Assembly (NCBI GenBank): GCA_963738665.1
Contig: CAVTXL010000002.1
Coordinates: forward strand, 620,001-684,000
From: JABDGM01 sp963738665
GTDB taxonomy: Bacteria > Planctomycetota > Planctomycetia > Pirellulales > Lacipirellulaceae
DNA length: 64,000 nucleotides
Direction: 5' to 3'
Numbering within the stretch: position 1 is the first letter of the stretch; every line of letters begins with the position of its first letter. The notes beneath the pieces were generated by a model. It worked only from the letters and a program-made list of their open reading frames with translations. It did no database searches and was not told where the DNA came from. Made by a program: the position numbers and the translations under genes. Shown one piece after another: positions 55,575 to 63,291 of the stretch.

Positions 55575-57330
55575 ATGTTCGATTTTTCCAATCCCGCCGT
55601 GTACCTGAGCTGGATCATCTTTCTGCCGGCCGTTGTGGCGCTGGTGATTGCGGTGCTGCCGCTGACGGGCGAGCGGGCCAAGCAAATTTCGCTGCTCGCG
55701 ACGGCGGTCGTGTTCTTTCTGACACTGCACATGCTGTTTGGGCCGCATGGGCCGACATTCAAATCGGACACGGCCACGATGCAGAACCTGTTCTCGCTGC
55801 CGTGGATTCCGACGTTCGGCATTCGCTACCTGATGGGAGTCGACGGTATCAGCTTTCCGCTCGTGGCGCTGACGGCGTTTGTAAGTCTGTTGGCAATGGG
55901 CGCGAGCTGGCCGATCTCGAAGCACCAGAAGGCCTATTGCGTGCTGTTTCTCTTGCTCGAAACGGGGATGCTCGGCGTGTTTTGTGCGCTCGATTTCTTC
56001 CTGTTCTACGTGTTCTGGGAAGTGATGCTGCTGCCGATGTACTTCCTAATCGGCATCTGGGGCGGGCCGCGGAAAGAATACGCGGCCATCAAATTCTTCT
56101 TGTACACTTTGCTCGGCAGCGTACTGATGCTGATCGCCATTTTGATGCTGTACTTCAACAGCGATCTGCGGAAGCTGCCGACCACTCAATTAATCGCGAC
56201 CGGCGTTGTCAGCTCGCAATTCGATGACGCGGCGCAGCAAGCTGCCGCGGACGTGATCCACAATGAGGCCCAGCCGCAGCACACGTTCAACATCCTGGCC
56301 ATGCAGTGGATGGGGCAGAATACCGATTTGTTCACGACGCCCTCCTGGTATGACCTTTCGTTGCAGTGGTGGGCGTTTGTGCTCTTGTTCATTGGCTTTG
56401 CGATCAAAGTGCCCAGCGTGCCGCTGCACACTTGGTTGCCGGACGCGCACGTCGAGGCACCGACGCCGATTTCGATGATCCTGGCCGGCGTGCTGCTGAA
56501 GATGGGCGGCTACGGCATCATTCGCATTTGCTATCCGATCTGCCCGCAGGCTGGCTACGACTTGGCCTACGTCGTCTGCGGGATCGGCGCGTTCAGCATG
56601 GTCTACGGGGCGTTCGCAGCACTGGCACAGAGCGATTTCAAGCGGCTCGTAGCCTACAGCTCGGTGAGCCACATGGGGTATGTCGTGCTCGGTTTGGGCG
56701 TGTGGAGGCGCGGTCGCGGGCACCGGCTACAACTCCGATTACTGGAAGATGGGCATGAACGGGGCGATGTTCCAGATGATCGCCCACGGCATCAGCTCTG
56801 CCGGCATGTTCTTTATGGTGGGCGTGATCTACGACCGCGTGCATCACCGCAACCTGAACGAGTTCGGCGGGCTGTTCAACAAAATGCCCATTTACAGCGG
56901 GCTGGCGATTGGCATCTTTTTCGCCGGCCTGGGGCTGCCCGGCTTATGCGGCTTTATCGGCGAAGTGCTGGTCGTCCTGTCAGTGTGGGAATACAGCACG
57001 ACGCTGGCGGTCATCGCCGCGGCCGTGGTGATTCTGACGGCTGGCTACATCCTGTGGGCCATCCAGCGGGTCTACCTGGGGGCAGAATACAAGGGGCCCC
57101 ATGGCGAGGCGCTGGTGCCGATCACGCCGCGAGAGTTTTCCATCGCCGCGCCGCTGTTGGCACTCGCCATATTGTTCGGCGTCTATCCGAATGCCTTGTT
57201 GCGATACATGCAGAAGTCGGTCGACCAAACGGTGAACGAGCTGGCCGATTGGACGAAAGTGCAACATGACGGCTTAAAGACTGCCGCGACAGAGCCGCCG
57301 GCGAGCGCGCTGGTGAACGACTCGCAATGA
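55575..57330 (+). CDS. nuoM: NADH-quinone oxidoreductase subunit M (frameshifted)
   Basis: NuoM is the second antiporter-like channel. One extra A at 56704-56708 breaks the frame inside VVLGLGVWGAVAGTGYN; removing it gives about 584 residues. FWEVMLLPMYFLIGIWGGPR has the key Glu, KVPSVPLHTWLPDAHVEAPT the key Lys, and AYSSVSHMGYVVLGLG the next channel helix. An insertion of about 60 residues (LIATGVVSSQFDDAAQQAAA to QNTDLFTTP) enlarges a loop. The break is probably a sequencing error. Confidence 0.93.
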
Positions 57331-57337
57331 AAGAGGA

Positions 57338-57488
57338 TTTCACCACCAAGGACACAAAGGGCACGTAGAACGCCACGAAGGCCGGGAAAGTGGGCATTAG
57401 TTAGTTTGCACCAAGGAACATGCATTCGCCAGCGAGTACAACTCAGTTTTATGTTCTTCGTATTCTTCGTGCCGTTTGTGGTGAGAGT
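57338..57488. repeat. Split quasi-palindrome (ACCACCAAGGACACAAAGG type)
   Basis: TTTCACCACCAAGGACACAA and AGGGCACGTAGAACGCCACG on the left are mirrored by TTCTTCGTATTCTTCGTGCC and GTTTGTGGTGAG on the right, about 70 bases apart. It lies between nuoM and nuoN. Confidence 0.65.
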
Positions 57489-57513
57489 TTTCGTTTGAAA
57501 TTTGGACGAAGCC

Positions 57514-59319
57514 GTGAATTTCACGACGCTAGTAAATGATCTGCTCTCCAACACGCTCCACGTGAGCGTACCGGCGTTTTGGCCGGAGCTGGCGATTTGC
57601 GCGACGATCGTCGTACTGCTCTTGGTGCGGCTGTTTCGGATCGGCGACCGGATCGATCCGTTTGTGTTCGCGCTGGCGGGCTCGATCGTTGCATTCTGGT
57701 ACGCGCTGCCGATCGTGTCGGAAGGGCATTGGACGGGCGTCGAGCGGCAGGAACTCTTCACCGGCATGCTCGTCTACGATTCGATGACGGTCTACTTCCG
57801 GCTGTTCCTATTGGCGTTCACGATCTGGTTTATCGTGCTCGCACGCATGACCGGGTTGGCCGACCGGCAGGACGGGCAGGATTTTTATTCGCTCGTCTTG
57901 GGCTCGATCCTGGGCATGTGCCTGATGGCCTCGGCGAATCACCTGATGATCGTGTTTCTGGCGGTGGAAATGGCCAGCGTGCCCTCGTACGTGTTGGCCG
58001 GAATTATCAAGGGCCGGCGGCGAGCGAGCGAGGCCGCGCTGAAGTACGCCGTGTACGGCGCTGGAGCGGCCGGTGTCATGCTCTACGGCATCAGTCTTCT
58101 CGCCGGTCTGTTGGGCACGGCCCACTTGCCGACAATTGCCCAGCGGCTGGCGGCGATGGACATTCCGGCGAAGGTCGCCGGCGGTCAGGGCAGCGGCACG
58201 CTGATGGTGCTGGCCCTGGCGGCGCTGATGATTATGGTCGGCCTGGCGTTCAAGCTCTCGGCCGTGCCGTTCCATTTTTGGTGCCCGGACGTGTTCGAAG
58301 GCGCCTCGGCCGAGGTCGATGCGTTTCTCTCCGTGGCGTCCAAAGGCGCGGCGATGGCCCTGCTGGTGCGGCTCGCGCTCGGCGTAAGCACGCTCGCCGG
58401 AGGCGGCGACAAATCAACTGCCCAGGCTGTTCATCAAGTTCCCGCACGTACCGTGGCGCTTACGATCCAGGACGAGCCAGCTCAAAACGCACCAGCGTCA
58501 GATGCTGCCGCACAAAACGCACTTGCGCAAAGTGCCGCGACTCAAGACGCGGCCGCGCAGCCGGCGACGACTCGACCGCCCCTCCTATTCAACGAAGAAG
58601 CGGCGGTGATCGCCCAGCCGCTCGCCCCGGTCCGCACGTTCGTCGCCCAGATGCTGGCGGTAATCGCCGCCATCACTTGCACGTTCGGCAACCTCGTGGC
58701 CTACGGCCAGACGAACATCAAGCGGATGCTCGCCTATTCGACGATCGCCCACGCCGGCTACATGATGATGTCTGTAGCGGCGGCCGTGTATTTGAGCGGC
58801 CACAATTCGGAGAGCGCCCGCACTGCCGTGGCCGCACTGATGTTTTACCTGGCCGTCTACGTGTTCATGAATCTGGGCGCGTTCGCGATCGTGGCGTTCC
58901 TCCGTGGGGCGCTGGGGAGCGAGGACATCGCCGATTACGCCGGCCTCGTGCGTACGATGCCGCTGGTGGGGGTGGCCCTGACGACGATCATGGTCAGCCT
59001 GGTTGGCATTCCGCCGCTGGCCGGGTTCATGGGCAAGTTCTACATCTTTTGGGCCCTGGTCGACGCTCGTCACGGGCCGTGGATGATTGCCCTGTTGGTC
59101 ATTGCTGGCCTCAACACGGCAATTTCACTGGTGTATTACTTACGGGTGGCGTGGACCGTATGCGTGGAACCGGCGCCGGCCAGCCGCGGTCCATTGTCGA
59201 TTGGCATCCTACCGGCGCTGTACGTCCTGTTGGTCTCGGTGCCGGTCCTGGTGCTGGGCATTTATCCCACGCCGCTTTTGGATTGGGCCCGGGAAGCAAG
59301 CAAGCAATTGTTCCTGTAG
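57514..59319 (+). CDS. nuoN: NADH-quinone oxidoreductase subunit N
   Basis: NuoN is the third antiporter-like channel. The product is about 601 residues from GTG 57514 (TTG 57502 is an alternative), longer than the usual 480-500. EMASVPSYVLAGIIKGRRRA has the key Glu, KLSAVPFHFWCPDVFEGASA the key Lys, and AYSTIAHAGYMMMSVAAAVY the later helix. A loop of about 90 residues rich in Ala/Gln/Thr (QDEPAQNAPASDAAAQNALA region) is inserted after GVSTLAGGGDKS. It ends the cluster. Confidence 0.93.
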   Translation: MNFTTLVNDLLSNTLHVSVPAFWPELAICATIVVLLLVRLFRIGDRIDPFVFALAGSIVAFWYALPIVSEGHWTGVERQELFTGMLVYDSMTVYFRLFLLAFTIWFIVLARMTGLADRQDGQDFYSLVLGSILGMCLMASANHLMIVFLAVEMASVPSYVLAGIIKGRRRASEAALKYAVYGAGAAGVMLYGISLLAGLLGTAHLPTIAQRLAAMDIPAKVAGGQGSGTLMVLALAALMIMVGLAFKLSAVPFHFWCPDVFEGASAEVDAFLSVASKGAAMALLVRLALGVSTLAGGGDKSTAQAVHQVPARTVALTIQDEPAQNAPASDAAAQNALAQSAATQDAAAQPATTRPPLLFNEEAAVIAQPLAPVRTFVAQMLAVIAAITCTFGNLVAYGQTNIKRMLAYSTIAHAGYMMMSVAAAVYLSGHNSESARTAVAALMFYLAVYVFMNLGAFAIVAFLRGALGSEDIADYAGLVRTMPLVGVALTTIMVSLVGIPPLAGFMGKFYIFWALVDARHGPWMIALLVIAGLNTAISLVYYLRVAWTVCVEPAPASRGPLSIGILPALYVLLVSVPVLVLGIYPTPLLDWAREASKQLFL

Positions 59320-59366
59320 AACCGTCTCCTTGTCTCTACCGCTCCTGGTCCCAGTCTTTCCGAGCC

Positions 59367-59845
59367 ATGGCGAGCCCCGACACGATCAACGTCCTGAACC
59401 GCGTCCTGGCGATCCTGGAGTGCTCGTTCCCGCAGTATTTGCAGTGGGCTCGGCCGTACATTCCGCGCGGGCGGGAGAGTGAGATGAGGACGATTTGCGA
59501 GATTGTGGCCTGCCAGAATTCGCTGGCCGCGCGGGTCAGCGAAATGATCTTCGCCTCGGGCTCGCTCCCGGAGAAAGGCAAGTTTCCGGTCGAGTTCACC
59601 GACACGCACGACCTGTCGATAGACTATCTGATTCGCGAGGCGATCGGCTACCAACAGCAGGATATCGCCGACCTGGCCGAGTGCGCCGCGGCGCTGAACC
59701 TGGCCCCGGCACGCAAAGCCTGGCCGACGAGGCCCTGGGCATGGCTAAGGGGCACCTGGAAACGCTCCAGGAGCTGGCGACGCAGGCGAAGGCAGGCGCG
59801 GCGACAATCGTGCGACGCGGGGCGCCGGCGTATGATCATAATTAG
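59367..59845 (+). CDS. Conserved hypothetical helical protein (frameshifted)
   Basis: ATG 59367 begins MASPDTINVLNRVLAILECS; a missing base near 59708-59720 shifts the frame, and the other frame ends SLADEALGMAKGHLETLQEL to APAYDHN at 59845. Corrected length is about 159 residues. The composition is alpha-helical with no signal peptide or membrane helix; the pattern is reminiscent of ferritin-like or hemerythrin-like bundles, but no metal motif is identifiable. It follows nuoN by 47 bases and may be cotranscribed. Confidence 0.6.
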
Positions 59846-59886
59846 CCTGGGCCGTGGGAGGCGAGGTCGGCTTGAGGGCCGCCGCC

Positions 59887-60762
59887 ATGGGCGACGCACA
59901 ATTGGCTGATTCAGACGGGGCATTTCAAGGCCGCCGGCAACTGGCGGTGCTTGCGATTTCGGCCGCCATTGGCGTGTTTAACGCCGCGAGCAGATGGTTT
60001 TTGCTCGACTCCGCTTCCGATTGGATCGAAACGATCGTCATCGGTGCCTGGGCAATGGAACCGCTGTTGTTTGCCGGCTGGACGGCGCTTGGTCCCGGAT
60101 CGATTGTTACTCGGCTTCCGCTTGCCCTGGCGGGTTTTGCGTTCGATGTGGCCGCTCCTGGCCTTTACAGGCCAAACTTTGCGGATGTAGAGCGCCGCGA
60201 GTTCGTAAGCCTATTTGTAGCGGCGATGAGCCTGTTTGCCGCGGCGACCAGCCTGTTGTTGCTCGTGCGCTGGATTACCGGCTTGCGAATTGAGCAAAAT
60301 CCTGGCCCGAAGTTGTATCTCGGAGTCCGGTTTGATACGAAGTACTTGCTAGTCCTGATGACGCTATGCGCAGTTACGATAGCAACGCTAAGCGGGCTGA
60401 CGTTCGGGAAGCCTCGGCCGGCGTTAATTTCCTTTGGACCGGATTTCTACATTCGGATAGTCATCTACGGCAGCTTATATTGCTTCTTCGCGCTGTTGCC
60501 GGTATTGGCGGTGGCGATGTTCAGCCTGCGGCACAGTCCGTCGCGGCGGGCCGTCTGGTTCGTTTTGGTCGGATGGGCAATAAGCTTCGTGATTATGGCC
60601 GGAGTGTGGGTCGGGCTTATGCAAGAATGGGGTTGGGAAGCGATTGAGGCCGTCGGCTTGATCCAGCTCGGAGCTGCTGCAATGGCCATTCCCGCGGCGT
60701 TCGTGTTGCGGACAGCGGGATACAGACTGAGAAATCGACCTGACGGCCTCGTGGCTATGTGA
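59887..60762 (+). CDS. Polytopic membrane protein of unknown function
   Basis: The product is 291 residues from ATG 59887; an in-frame start at 59854 is possible. About eight hydrophobic helices are visible. A polar centre LRIEQNPGPKLYLGVRFDTK separates two groups of four. No family is recognised. It ends 18 bases before tatD. Confidence 0.6.
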   Translation: MGDAQLADSDGAFQGRRQLAVLAISAAIGVFNAASRWFLLDSASDWIETIVIGAWAMEPLLFAGWTALGPGSIVTRLPLALAGFAFDVAAPGLYRPNFADVERREFVSLFVAAMSLFAAATSLLLLVRWITGLRIEQNPGPKLYLGVRFDTKYLLVLMTLCAVTIATLSGLTFGKPRPALISFGPDFYIRIVIYGSLYCFFALLPVLAVAMFSLRHSPSRRAVWFVLVGWAISFVIMAGVWVGLMQEWGWEAIEAVGLIQLGAAAMAIPAAFVLRTAGYRLRNRPDGLVAM

Positions 60763-60780
60763 GTATCTGCAGAGGGCTTC

Positions 60781-61560
60781 ATGTATCCGTTGTTCGACAC
60801 CCACGCCCATCTGGACCAGCCGGAATTCGACGTTGACCGGGCCGCCGTCGTAGCGCGAGCGCGGGAGGCGGGCGTCCAGCAGGTGATCGCGATCGGCACG
60901 ACGGCCGAGACAAGCGAGATTTGCTTGCGACTGGCGGCCGAGTTTGAGGGCGTCTATGCGGCCGTGGGGCTGCAGCCGAATTACGTGGCCCAGGGGCAGC
61001 CGGGCGATTGGGAGCGGGTCGTGGCCCTCGCAAATTCGCCCGGCGTGGTGGCGATCGGCGAGACGGGGCTCGATCGATATTGGGATTTCACGCCCTTCGA
61101 CCAGCAGCAGGATTATTTCGATCGGCACCTGCGGTTGTCGCAACAGACCGGTCTGCCGTTTGTCGTGCACATGCGCGATTGCGATGAGGACATTCTCATC
61201 ATGCTCCGTGAGGCCCGCCAGCGGGGGCCGCTTACCGGCGTCATGCACTCGTTCACCGGCGGGCGGGCGATGATGGAGGAGTGCGTGGCGATGGGCCTTT
61301 ACATCAGCTTCGCCGGAATGGTGACGTTTAAAAAGAACGACGAGTTGCGGGCGATCGCGGCGGCCGTGCCCGACGACTTGATCCTGGTGGAAACGGATAG
61401 TCCCTATCTATCGCCCGAGCCGGTGCGGAAGATCAAGCGAAACGAGCCAGCCCACGTGCGGCACACGGCGGCCCGCCTGGCGGAGGTGCGGGGCGTGACA
61501 CTGGAGGTGCTTGCCGAGCAAACGACGGCCAACGCGCGGCGACTATTTCAGGTGCTATGA
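60781..61560 (+). CDS. tatD: TatD-family metal-dependent DNase
   Basis: TatD enzymes are metal-dependent 3'-5' nucleases acting on DNA and, in some cases, D-aminoacyl-tRNA. The product is 259 residues from ATG 60781. All metal ligands are visible: FDTHAHLDQPEF, GETGLDRYW, PFVVHMRDC, GVMHSFTGG and ETDSPYLSPEP. No tatA-C gene is adjacent. Confidence 0.93.
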   Translation: MYPLFDTHAHLDQPEFDVDRAAVVARAREAGVQQVIAIGTTAETSEICLRLAAEFEGVYAAVGLQPNYVAQGQPGDWERVVALANSPGVVAIGETGLDRYWDFTPFDQQQDYFDRHLRLSQQTGLPFVVHMRDCDEDILIMLREARQRGPLTGVMHSFTGGRAMMEECVAMGLYISFAGMVTFKKNDELRAIAAAVPDDLILVETDSPYLSPEPVRKIKRNEPAHVRHTAARLAEVRGVTLEVLAEQTTANARRLFQVL

Positions 61561-61629
61561 GCACTGCGGGACTGGTCACTTAAGTGACAAGTCATCTTTG
61601 ACGCATGAAGCGCGATCGCCCGGCCCGCG

Positions 61630-62433
61630 TTATCGCTGGTACGAGCGATTCGTCGGCGGCGCGGGCCGACGGGCGAGCGGCGCGGGCGTCGCCATGCGCT
61701 GTGGCATTTGTTTGGCGACAGAACGCTGCGCGGTTGGCAGAGAATTTGGCCGTTGCGGGCGATTCACGGCATAGGCGCGGCTCGGCTGAGCCGCGCATGG
61801 CGCTGGCGTATTGCTTACGTAATCGCCGTCCGTTTCAACGTAGGGAACACCTTCGTCGAGGCCGCACGGGTGGGCGTAGGGTGCCCGGTAGTCGATGCAG
61901 CCGCCGGCCCAGTGGCCGAAGCGGTCACACGGTTCGCAGCACCGCGGCGGGTCGTTTGCCCATTCGCACCAATACAGCTCGCCGCAGCCGTTGCAGCCAA
62001 ACAGGCAATCGCGCACCATCCGGCAGACGCAGCAGCCGCCGCGGCCGCAGTTGCCGGTGCTGCAGCCGCAGGAAGGTTCGCCGTCACACGTGGCACCGCA
62101 ACCACAAGCAGAACCGCAACCACAGCCGCAACCTTGCTGGCAACTGTTGCCGTAAAAGTACGACGTGCAGCAGTGATCGTTCGTCATGCAGCCGTCACAG
62201 CCGCAGCCTTCCCAGACCAGGCCGCCATATTGCCGGCCACTCGAGCCGCAACCGCTGGCACAACCGCAAGAGACCTCGCAGCCGCAGTCGCCGCACGCAT
62301 TTCCGCAGCGGCTGCCAAAGCAGGAATCGAGGCCGAGCAAGCGACACAGGGTAAGCTGTTGGCTGCGGGCCGGCGCGGCGACCCAGAGCGTCGCGGCAAC
62401 GAGCGTGGCGGTGACGAGCAAGGCGTTACGCAT
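61630..62433 (-). CDS. Exported cysteine-rich protein
   Basis: The product is 267 residues from ATG 62433, with GGGGGGAATCACGA upstream. A signal peptide (1-24) ends near PARSQ. Residues 25-190 hold some 45 Cys in CG/CC/GCxC pairs (CGNACGDCGCEVSCGCASGC, CGCGCGSACGCGATCDGE, CCVCRMVRDCLFGCNGCGEL). A Pro/Arg-rich tail (about 195-267) follows. Such Cys content suggests disulfide cross-linking or metal binding in the envelope; planctomycete walls are known to be rich in Cys and Pro proteins. No enzyme motif is present. Confidence 0.75.
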   Translation of the reverse strand: MRNALLVTATLVAATLWVAAPARSQQLTLCRLLGLDSCFGSRCGNACGDCGCEVSCGCASGCGSSGRQYGGLVWEGCGCDGCMTNDHCCTSYFYGNSCQQGCGCGCGSACGCGATCDGEPSCGCSTGNCGRGGCCVCRMVRDCLFGCNGCGELYWCEWANDPPRCCEPCDRFGHWAGGCIDYRAPYAHPCGLDEGVPYVETDGDYVSNTPAPCAAQPSRAYAVNRPQRPNSLPTAQRSVAKQMPQRMATPAPLARRPAPPTNRSYQR

Positions 62434-62703
62434 TCGTGATTCCCCCCGGGAGAACAGCGCCAGGCGGCGGGCAGTTTGACGCGGCCGACCGCTGGCGGTG
62501 ATCTGTATCATCGTCGAGGCGGCCGGCGCGCCTCTAGCAAAATCGTTGTAATCGGCAAAGTCGCCGCTAGCGGGTGAATCGCTGGCGGTGCCGGCGGCGA
62601 AGGGCAAATGGCGGGTGCGCTCGCCGAATGAAGACCTCCGGTCGCAGCAGGTGCGTCTCGCGCAGGACTCGACACCCTACAATCTCCCACAGGAACAAGG
62701 GAG

Positions 62704-62904
62704 CTACGGATTGCAGTTGTAGCAGCCGCGGTTGACGCAGCTATGGCAATTCGTCCAGTCGGCCAGGTAGCACCACTGGTCGCAGCACGAGAAGAGATTG
62801 TGGCCGGGACGGCGGGCGCAGTCCTCTGGGCAGCTATAGATGCAGCCGCTGGCCGAAACGGCCAGCGCCAGTGCGACGGCGAGACAACGTAATTTGACCA
62901 GCAT
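62704..62904 (-). CDS. Small Cys-rich lipoprotein
   Basis: The product is 66 residues from ATG 62904. The lipobox LAVSASGC (about 14-21) marks a lipoprotein. The mature part has 9 Cys in 46 residues (CIYSCPEDCARRPGHNLFSC, CCDQWCYLADWTNCHSCVNR), including CxxC and CC pairs. It lies on the same strand just upstream of the large Cys-rich gene, and the two may act in one envelope layer. Confidence 0.75.
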   Translation of the reverse strand: MLVKLRCLAVALALAVSASGCIYSCPEDCARRPGHNLFSCCDQWCYLADWTNCHSCVNRGCYNCNP

Positions 62905-63103
62905 GGCTGGGCCCCCGAATTCGCAGACGATTTTTAGACCTGCCGTTTGAGCGGTTTGCGATGCAGATATCGGCGGCCCGGGCCGCCGCTCCCATCGTGG
63001 TCGTATCATCGTCGGGGCCACTCGCGCAGGTCGAGCAAAATCGCTACAATTTGCCGGTGGCAGCGGTGACAGCGGTCGCTGAGGCCTCTCGTTCCGATGC
63101 CCT

Positions 63104-63131
63104 CGTTCCCACGCGCTGCGTGGGGACGCAC
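63104..63131. repeat. REP-like palindrome, copy A
   Basis: CGTTCCCACGCGCTGCGTGG followed by GGACGCAC is a near-perfect stem-loop. The same unit recurs at 63219-63243. Confidence 0.75.
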
Positions 63132-63218
63132 ATCGCGGTCGCTCCGCAGCCTGTCCGACGAATGAGCGAAGAAACGAGCAAGCAACACGAGTCACTCGAC
63201 GCAAAGCGTCGATAATCG

Positions 63219-63243
63219 CGTTCCCACGCGCAGCGTGGGAACG
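63219..63243. repeat. REP-like palindrome, copy B
   Basis: CGTTCCCACGCGCAGCGTGG followed by GAACG is a perfect stem with a 3-base centre. Copy A differs by a few bases. Confidence 0.75.
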
Positions 63244-63291
63244 ACGTATCGTCCATTTGGCCAGTCAACATAAGGAGGCGGCATTCGCATC

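Larger units (their letters stand above)
62905..63291. other. Intergenic region with two REP-like palindromes
   Basis: Apart from the two palindromes at 63104-63131 and 63219-63243 nothing is recognised. It must hold the promoters of the lipoprotein (minus) and the M42 peptidase (plus). Confidence 0.5.

Noticed and set aside
24394..56708. Programmed frameshifting in the ATPase, leuC, bioB and nuoM genes
   Set aside because: The sites share no slippery heptamer or downstream structure and need both plus and minus shifts; error or mutation is simpler.
57579..59909. A 776-codon open frame overlapping nuoN
   Set aside because: It is the +1 shadow of nuoN for most of its length, and only its tail coincides with the real gene at 59367.
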